Shown here: in pieces, positions 58,752-64,000 of the stretch
How positions within the stretch are numbered: position 1 is the stretch's first letter
Layout: every line of letters starts with the position of its first letter
Origin: WHSW01 sp033856255
GTDB taxonomy: Bacteria > Actinomycetota > Thermoleophilia > Solirubrobacterales > 70-9
NCBI GenBank assembly: GCA_033856255.1
Contig: JAWVFH010000004.1
Location: 1-64,000 of the forward strand
DNA length: 64,000 nucleotides
Direction of reading: 5' to 3'
Made by a program: the position numbers and the translations under genes
Notes under the pieces: generated by a model
Seen by the model: the letters and a program-made list of their open reading frames with translations, nothing else
Database searches by the model: none
Told to the model about the DNA's origin: nothing

Positions 58752-61154
58752 TCAGTCCTCGATCGGCGCGGGCCGGCCGAGGAAGTACCCCTGGGCGTAG
58801 TCGGCCCCGAGCTCGCGCACCGCGTCGAGCGTCTGCTGGTCTTCGACTCCCTCGGCGATCGTCTTCATCCCGAACGCTCGCGCGAGCGCGATCGACGCCA
58901 CGATCACCTGCCGATCGGTCTCGCTGGCGCAGACATCGGCGACGAACTCGCGGTCGATCTTGAGGTAGTCGAGCGGCAGGGCCTTGAGCGAGCTGAGCCC
59001 GGCGAAGCCGGTGCCGAAGTCATCGAGCGCGAAGCGGCATCCGCGCTCGCGCAGATGCTCCGCGAGCCGGGACGCGTTCTCCATCGCCCCGATCACCGCG
59101 GTCTCGGTGATCTCGAAGACGAGGTGGGACGGGTCCGCCCCCGTGCGCTTCAGCGCCCGGTCGATCTCCTCGATCAGGGTCGGATCGCCCATCGACGTGC
59201 CCGAGATGTTGATCCCGACGCACATGCCGCCGGCCGCCAGCTCGGTCCCGCGGGCGATCACCCAGCGGTCGATGTCGCGGATCGCGCCGTAGCGCTCAGC
59301 GGCGGGCAGGAAGTCGCCGGGCGCGATCAGGTCGCCGGTCGGGCCATGCAGCCGCAACAGCAGCTCGTGCTGGACAACCTCGTCGGTGGCCAGGTCGACG
59401 ATCGGCTGCCCGTAGAGCTCGAATCGATCCTCGGCCAGCGCGGCATGGATCTCCTGCACCCAGGCGACCTCGCTGAGCTCGTCGCGCATCGCCTGCTCGC
59501 GAGCGTGGCGCTCGGTCACGTCCTCGACCTGCGAGAAGAGGACGTCGACGCTGTCATCCGGGTTCAGCACCCGGGAGCCGTGGATCGACCCCCAGACGAT
59601 GCTTCCGTCCGGGCGGACGTACCGCGCCTCGGTGACGAGCTCGTCGGCCCGGCCGTCGCCGAACTCGGCCTGCGCGGGCGCCGCGAGATCGTCGGGATGG
59701 ACCACCTGGTTGAAGCTCATGGTCAGAAGCTCCTCCGCGGAGCGGCCAACGAACTGGCAGTAGGCGGCGTTGACCCGCAGGTAGCGCCCGGAGGCCGGCT
59801 CGGTAAGGGTCATGCCCATCGGCGAGACCTCGAAGCCCCTGCGGAACCGCTCCTCGGAGCTGCGCAGATCCTGCTCCGCCTGCCGCTGCTCGGTGACGTC
59901 CTGGACGGTCCCGCTGAGCGTCAGGGTTCGGCCATCGGCGTCGCGCTCCCCGGTGCCCTTGCCTTCGAGAAGGCGTACTTCACCGTCAGAGCCGAAGATC
60001 CGGAACTCGATCGGCGGCACGACGGCCCGCCGGATCGCCTCGGCCATGTGGCGGCGCAGGGCGTCGCGATCGTCGGCGTGGACACGCGCCAAGACCGCTT
60101 CCGCGCCGGTCGCCGTCGAGTCCAGTCCGGCCATCTCGAGCAGGTGGTCGGAAAGCATGTGCTCGCCCGTCTTCAGGTCGATCTCCCAGCTGCCCAGTCC
60201 CGCCAGGCGCTGCGCTTCGTTGAGCTGCGCCTCGCGGTGCGCCACCTTGGCCGTCGCGCGTTCTCGTTCGGCAGCCTCAGCCAGGATGTTGGCCATCGCC
60301 TGGAGGAAGACGAGGTCATTGTCGGCGAACCTGCCGGCGGTGCGGCTGCAGGCGCCAAGCAGTCCGTAACGGTCATTGACCGGCCCGATCGGCGCAACCA
60401 CGAGGCAGACCATCCCCTCCGCCTCGAGGATCGGAGCGCGCAGGGCGCTCACGCCAAGGTCCGCGACGAGCAGCGGCGCCTCGGCGTTTCGCATGAAGTT
60501 CATGATCTCGTCCGGGGCGGCCGACGAGGCGTTGGGGAGCGGCAGATCCGTCTCTCCGGCGACGCCTCGGAGCTCGAGCCCCCCGGTCGCCGAATACGGG
60601 AGCACGCCCGCCACATCGGCGCCCAGCGTCGCCTCGACGATGCGCGCCGCCTCCTGCATCAGCTCCTCGGCGGACATTCCACCGAGCGCCGCCGATCCCA
60701 GGCTCGCGATCGCCGCCTGCTGTCGGACCCTGTGCTCGAGCTGGCGGTACGCCTGCCAGCGCTCGCTGATGTCCTGGGCGATCATCGCCGCACCGACGAC
60801 CTCGCCGTCGGCTGTGCAGATCGGCGAGAACTGCAGCGTGTAGTCCGCCTTGCCGTCGAAAGAGGCCCAATCAAGCGTCTCCGCCTTGCCGCCCAGGGCC
60901 ACCGACCAGTGCTCGCGCACAGCCTCCCACGCAGGCGCCGGGAGAACGTCGGAGAGGTGGCGCCCGAGGACCGCTTCGGGGTCCATGCCGTGGCGCATGT
61001 GCGGCTCCCCCTGCATGATCTGAATCCGCCGCTTGACGTCGACGACGACGACACCGACACCCGGCATCAGGCGCAGCAGGGCCTCCGCCACGTAATGCGC
61101 ATCGCCGAGGCTCTCGACCGTGAATGGAGGCGGCTTGGGATGAGTTGTGAGCAT
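58752..61154 (-). CDS. PAS-GAF-PAS-PAS-EAL cytoplasmic c-di-GMP phosphodiesterase
   Basis: 800 residues, no membrane helices. PAS (about 25-140), GAF (about 150-300), then two PAS domains (about 310-430 and 435-555) precede an EAL domain with HELLLRLHG (catalytic Glu; ELL in place of EAL), FEITETAVIG, DDFGTGFAGLSSLKALPLDYLKID and AEGVEDQQ. There is no GGDEF domain, so it should only degrade c-di-GMP. An in-frame GTG at 61175 is an alternative start. It diverges from kaiC with a palindrome and hairpins between them. Regulatory link to the Kai pair is possible but unproven. Confidence 0.87.
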   Translation of the reverse strand: MLTTHPKPPPFTVESLGDAHYVAEALLRLMPGVGVVVVDVKRRIQIMQGEPHMRHGMDPEAVLGRHLSDVLPAPAWEAVREHWSVALGGKAETLDWASFDGKADYTLQFSPICTADGEVVGAAMIAQDISERWQAYRQLEHRVRQQAAIASLGSAALGGMSAEELMQEAARIVEATLGADVAGVLPYSATGGLELRGVAGETDLPLPNASSAAPDEIMNFMRNAEAPLLVADLGVSALRAPILEAEGMVCLVVAPIGPVNDRYGLLGACSRTAGRFADNDLVFLQAMANILAEAAERERATAKVAHREAQLNEAQRLAGLGSWEIDLKTGEHMLSDHLLEMAGLDSTATGAEAVLARVHADDRDALRRHMAEAIRRAVVPPIEFRIFGSDGEVRLLEGKGTGERDADGRTLTLSGTVQDVTEQRQAEQDLRSSEERFRRGFEVSPMGMTLTEPASGRYLRVNAAYCQFVGRSAEELLTMSFNQVVHPDDLAAPAQAEFGDGRADELVTEARYVRPDGSIVWGSIHGSRVLNPDDSVDVLFSQVEDVTERHAREQAMRDELSEVAWVQEIHAALAEDRFELYGQPIVDLATDEVVQHELLLRLHGPTGDLIAPGDFLPAAERYGAIRDIDRWVIARGTELAAGGMCVGINISGTSMGDPTLIEEIDRALKRTGADPSHLVFEITETAVIGAMENASRLAEHLRERGCRFALDDFGTGFAGLSSLKALPLDYLKIDREFVADVCASETDRQVIVASIALARAFGMKTIAEGVEDQQTLDAVRELGADYAQGYFLGRPAPIED

Positions 61155-61229
61155 GGGTGGCCCAAGCGAGGCCACGAGGACGCGCGTGGGTCAATTCCCT
61201 GCATCGGCCTACCGGTGAGGAAGCTGTAG

Positions 61230-61241
61230 GGGACTAGTCCC
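61230..61241. promoter_or_regulatory. Palindrome GGGACTAGTCCC between EAL gene and kaiC
   Basis: Perfect 12-bp palindrome, 76 nt upstream of the EAL start and 170 nt upstream of the kaiC start. Its central place in the divergent region makes it a candidate operator for both genes; no protein can be named. Confidence 0.4.
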
Positions 61242-61262
61242 ATAAACGGCTTGATTATGCGC

Positions 61263-61288
61263 TTGAGCCGACATCGCCCTGTTATAGT
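61263..61288 (+). promoter_or_regulatory. Candidate kaiC promoter
   Basis: TATAGT at 61283-61288 is a good -10 box; TTGAGC at 61263-61268 is a -35-like hexamer with a short 14-nt spacer. It implies a leader of about 115 nt before kaiC, containing several hairpins. Confidence 0.35.
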
Positions 61289-61390
61289 GAGTGGTTGTCG
61301 TCGCCAATCGCGGCGCGACAGAAGTCTCGAGAGACGCTTGGTTTAGTCGCAGAGCGACACGGGGTCCGCCCGCAAGCCGGCTCAACGCCT

Positions 61391-61409
61391 CCCGAAGAGA
61401 GGATTCGGG
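61391..61409 (+). promoter_or_regulatory. Hairpin displaying the kaiC ribosome-binding site
   Basis: CCCGAA (61391-61396) pairs with TTCGGG (61404-61409); the 7-nt loop is GAGAGGA, the kaiC ribosome-binding site, 8 nt before the ATG at 61412. The loop would keep the site exposed, or let a protein or small RNA mask it. Confidence 0.5.
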
Positions 61410-61411
61410 AC

Positions 61412-63199
61412 ATGACCTTGATTGCACGGACCGTGGCGGACCACCCTGCGTCCGGTTCGGCCGGCCCTTCAGCCGTGAGCGGCGCCTTGCAGAAGACGCC
61501 GACAGGGATCAGCGGGCTCGACGAGGTCACCGGCGGAGGCCTGCCGCGAGGCCGGCCGACATTGGTCTGCGGCCCGGCCGGCTGCGGCAAGACCTTGCTC
61601 GCGATGGAGTTCCTGGTGCGCGGAATCACCGAGTTCGACGAGCCTGGCGTGTTCGTCTCCTTCGAGGAACCCACGGACGATCTGATCACAAACGTTGCGA
61701 CACTGGGCTTCGACCTCTCCAAGCACATCGGCGATGACAAGTTGGTGCTCGACCACATCGACGTGGCCGGCACGGAGATGGACGAGGCTGGAGCCTGGGA
61801 CCTGGACGGGCTGTTCATGCGCATCGGCGCGGCGATCGACTCCGTTGGCGCAAAGCGGGTCGTGATCGACACGATCGAGACCCTGTTCGGAGCGTTCTCG
61901 AACACGATCACCCTTCGCTCCGAGCTGCACCGGCTGTTCGCCTGGCTCAAGGATCGCGGCGTGACCGCAATCGTCACGGGTGAGCGAGGCGACGGATCGC
62001 TGACCCGCCACGGGATCGAGGAGTACGTGTCCGACTGCGTGATCGTCCTCGATCACCGCGTCACAGAGCAGACCTCGACCCGGCGCCTGCGGATCGTCAA
62101 GTACCGCGGCTCTTTGCACGGGACAAACGAGTACCCGTTCCTCATCGACGAGACCGGCGTCTCCGTGATGCCGATCACCTCGCTGAGCCTGCAGCACGGC
62201 GTCTCGACGGAGCAGATCTCCTCGGGCGTGAGCCGCCTCGATGCGATGCTCGGAGATGGAGGAGGGTTCTTCAAGGGCGGCACGATCCTCATCAGCGGCG
62301 CGCCCGGGACCGGGAAGTCGACCCTGGCAGCGCAGTTCTGCAACGCCACCTGCCAGCGCGGCGAACGGGCCATGTACTTCGCCTTCGAGGAATCCGAGGC
62401 AGAGATCGTGCGCAACATGCGCTCGGTCGGGATCGACCTGCAGCAGTGGATCGATGCCGGACTGCTGAAGTTCTTCTGTTTCAGGCAGAGCCTGATTGGC
62501 CTCGAGGCACATCTGTCCGGAATGCAGAAGTCCGTCCGCGAGTTCGACCCCGCCGTAGTCGTCAAGGACCCGATCTCGGACCTCTTGCGAATGGGCTCAA
62601 CCGCCGACGCGTTCGCGATGCTGACCCGCCAGGTCGACTTCCTCAAGGCCCGTGGCGTCACCAACATGCTCACGAGCCTGACGGCCAAGTCGGCGCGGGA
62701 CCCGGCCGACCATCAGATCGCCTCGTTGGTCGACACCTGGATCATGGTCGAGAGCATGGAGGGCAACGGCGAGCACAACCGCGTGCTCTCGGTGCTCAAG
62801 TCGCGTGGTATGTCCCACTCGAACCAGATCCGTGAGTTCCTGCTCACCGATCAGGGGATCGAGCTCGCCGACGTCTACGTCGGGCCGCAGGGCGTGCTGA
62901 CCGGCTCCGCTCGTCAGGCTCAGGAAGCGCAGGAGATCTCGGACGGCACCATGCGCCGGCAGGATCTGGAGCAGCGCCGGGCCAACCTGGCGCGGCGCCG
63001 CGAAGGCGTCGAGGCTCAGACGGCGGCACTGTGGCGGGAGTTCGAGGATGAGGCCGAGGTCGTCGCGCGCCTGCTCGATCACGGTTCCACGAACGTCGAG
63101 GATCGGGCCGGGCAGAGGGCCGAGCAGGGGCGCATGCGCCGCGCCGACCAGCCGGCTGTGGGGGTCGGTAACGGTGACGTCAGCGATGGTGGCCCATGA
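61412..63199 (+). CDS. kaiC: KaiC-like double-domain ATPase
   Basis: 595 residues, about 75 longer than cyanobacterial KaiC. Two RecA-like domains: CI with Walker A GPAGCGKT (54-61) and catalytic Glu85-Glu86 (SFEEP); CII with GAPGTGKS (296-303) and Glu326-Glu327 (FEES). In cyanobacterial KaiC, CII is phosphorylated at a Ser-Thr pair (431-432); here the aligned residues are Ala437-Ser438 in IASLVDT, so only one site remains. Residues about 500-595 are charged, Gln/Arg-rich and probably helical. The ribosome-binding site lies in a hairpin loop. The stop overlaps kaiB (ATGA). No kaiA in view. Confidence 0.92.
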   Translation: MTLIARTVADHPASGSAGPSAVSGALQKTPTGISGLDEVTGGGLPRGRPTLVCGPAGCGKTLLAMEFLVRGITEFDEPGVFVSFEEPTDDLITNVATLGFDLSKHIGDDKLVLDHIDVAGTEMDEAGAWDLDGLFMRIGAAIDSVGAKRVVIDTIETLFGAFSNTITLRSELHRLFAWLKDRGVTAIVTGERGDGSLTRHGIEEYVSDCVIVLDHRVTEQTSTRRLRIVKYRGSLHGTNEYPFLIDETGVSVMPITSLSLQHGVSTEQISSGVSRLDAMLGDGGGFFKGGTILISGAPGTGKSTLAAQFCNATCQRGERAMYFAFEESEAEIVRNMRSVGIDLQQWIDAGLLKFFCFRQSLIGLEAHLSGMQKSVREFDPAVVVKDPISDLLRMGSTADAFAMLTRQVDFLKARGVTNMLTSLTAKSARDPADHQIASLVDTWIMVESMEGNGEHNRVLSVLKSRGMSHSNQIREFLLTDQGIELADVYVGPQGVLTGSARQAQEAQEISDGTMRRQDLEQRRANLARRREGVEAQTAALWREFEDEAEVVARLLDHGSTNVEDRAGQRAEQGRMRRADQPAVGVGNGDVSDGGP

Positions 63200-63531
63200 C
63201 CACCGATCAAACCAGCGACCTCGTGGTCACCGGCGAGCAGGACGGGCGCTGGAGCCTCTGTCTCTACATCGCCGGCCAGTCGCCCAAGTCGCTGGACGCG
63301 GTGGCCAACCTGAAGGCGTTGTGCGAGGAGCATCTGCCCGGGCGCTACGAGATCGAGATCATCGACCTGGTGCAGCACCCGTCGCTGGCGCGAACCGACG
63401 ACATCGTCGCCATCCCGACGCTCGTCCGGCGCCTGCCGGAGCCGCTGCAGAGAATCATCGGTGACCTCTCCGACACCAACCGGGTCCTCGTCAGTCTCCG
63501 GCTCCCCCCAGGGTCGGCTCCGTCGCCCTAA
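63196..63531 (+). CDS. kaiB: KaiB-like protein
   Basis: 111 residues. The KaiB core is nearly full length: LCLYIAGQSPKSLDAVANLKALCEE, IEIIDLVQHPSLARTDDIVAIPTLVRRLP and QRIIGDLSDTNRVLVSL. The conserved Gly-Asp in IGDLSD belongs to the region that refolds when cyanobacterial KaiB binds KaiC. It has a 17-residue N-terminal extension and lacks the acidic C-terminal tail of cyanobacterial KaiB. It overlaps kaiC by 4 nt, so the two are translated together and are expected to act as partners. Confidence 0.93.
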   Translation: MTTDQTSDLVVTGEQDGRWSLCLYIAGQSPKSLDAVANLKALCEEHLPGRYEIEIIDLVQHPSLARTDDIVAIPTLVRRLPEPLQRIIGDLSDTNRVLVSLRLPPGSAPSP

Positions 63532-64000
63532 GCCGGGGCGGCGGGCACCTCGGCCGGAGGGGCGGCGGCGGCCTCCGAGCCCCGTCGCAGCGCCATGCCG
63601 ACGAAGGGGTAGATCAGGGTCGAGAGCATCGCCGCGCCGACCAGGCCGGCGGCGGTCGAGGGTCGCATCTCCCCCGCCTCCGTCGCCAGGGTCGTGATCG
63701 CGACCACCAGGGGGAGCTCGGTGGCGCTGAAGAAGGCGAGCGCCGCACGGTCGCGGGCGCTCAGCACCTTCCGGTAGAGCACCAGCGCCGGGACCCCGCG
63801 AACGACCAGGAAGAGCACGAGGAAGAGGACCAGCTTCGCCATCGCCGTGGCCGAGCCGAGCGCGCCGAGGTCGAAGTTGATCCCGCTCTCGACGAAGAAG
63901 AAGGGGATCAGGAAGCCGAAGCCGACCGCGGTCAGCTTCGACTCGAAGGCTTCGAGCTCGCGCCCGCGCAGCGCCGCGCGGACGATCATCCCGGCGACGA
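63528..64000 (-). CDS. Cation:proton antiporter, CPA2 type (5' end outside window)
   Basis: The last 157 codons are present; the start is beyond the right edge. FLIPFFFVESGINFDLGAL is the signature of the CPA2 (KefB/NapA-like) exchangers, followed by several membrane helices (LVLFLVLFLVVRGVPALVLY, TELPLVVAITTLA, GAAMLSTLIYPFVGMAL) and an Ala/Pro-rich tail. It should exchange Na+ or K+ for protons. Its stop overlaps the kaiB stop by 3 nt (tail to tail). Confidence 0.85.
   Translation of the reverse strand, partial: VAGMIVRAALRGRELEAFESKLTAVGFGFLIPFFFVESGINFDLGALGSATAMAKLVLFLVLFLVVRGVPALVLYRKVLSARDRAALAFFSATELPLVVAITTLATEAGEMRPSTAAGLVGAAMLSTLIYPFVGMALRRGSEAAAAPPAEVPAAPA

Overview
The window is a GC-rich, gene-dense bacterial chromosome segment with about 57 protein-coding genes. 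I see no rRNA, tRNA, CRISPR array, insertion sequence or phage gene, and no gap over 300 bases without a gene. The gene families (a MarP-type membrane serine protease, an MprAB-like two-component pair, a penicillin-binding protein with an NTF2-like N-terminal domain) together with the base composition and many GTG starts point to a high-GC actinobacterium. A deep-branching class such as Thermoleophilia is my best guess; it is inference, because no marker rRNA is present.

Layout. 1-5366: an OmpR-type response regulator (cut by the left edge) diverges from an operon of a lipoprotein, two LolD-like ATPases, a large FtsX-like permease and a small exported protein. 5430-6317: a DUF347 membrane protein. 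6328-15669: a divergent amine-utilisation locus with a flavin/GcvT two-domain dehydrogenase and a choline-kinase-like enzyme on the minus strand, and an APC permease, glutamine-synthetase-like ligase, class I amidotransferase-fold hydrolase, aldehyde dehydrogenase and short-chain dehydrogenase on the plus strand. 15803-18284: an amidotransferase, a second SDR and two small unknown proteins. 18394-25519: an AddAB-like helicase-nuclease pair, translationally coupled to a small GGCT-like protein. 25526-30215: a secreted putative thiol hydrolase, LysR, GNAT, HxlR and MarP-like genes. 30355-34645: a PBP, a two-component system and a small HTH gene. 34629-38030: an orphan peptide-binding lipoprotein and small envelope proteins. 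38086-43851: FHA protein, GNAT, glutamate synthase. 43932-47789: ParA-like ATPase, PLP decarboxylase, small enzymes. 47831-51788: two c-di-GMP proteins. 51798-58720: ThrB, redox proteins, a PAS histidine kinase with a receiver, a sugar nucleotidyltransferase, AhcY and an ArfB-like protein. 58752-64000: a PAS/GAF/EAL protein divergent from kaiC-kaiB, then an antiporter cut by the right edge.

Two things stand out. First, a complete kaiC-kaiB pair, with no kaiA in view, sits in a signalling neighbourhood. Its KaiC has Ala-Ser where cyanobacterial KaiC has the phosphorylated Ser-Thr pair, a C-terminal extension, and a ribosome-binding site displayed in a hairpin loop. Second, three unrelated genes (an SDR, glutamate synthase and an ArfB-like factor) have no usable ATG, GTG or TTG upstream of their essential N-terminal motifs. 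Each has an ATC at the expected place, twice exactly 7 nt after a good Shine-Dalgarno sequence, which suggests AUC initiation.

Many genes overlap by ATGA or GTGA, so translational coupling is common. The start positions given here rest on ribosome-binding sites, overlaps and domain boundaries read by eye.
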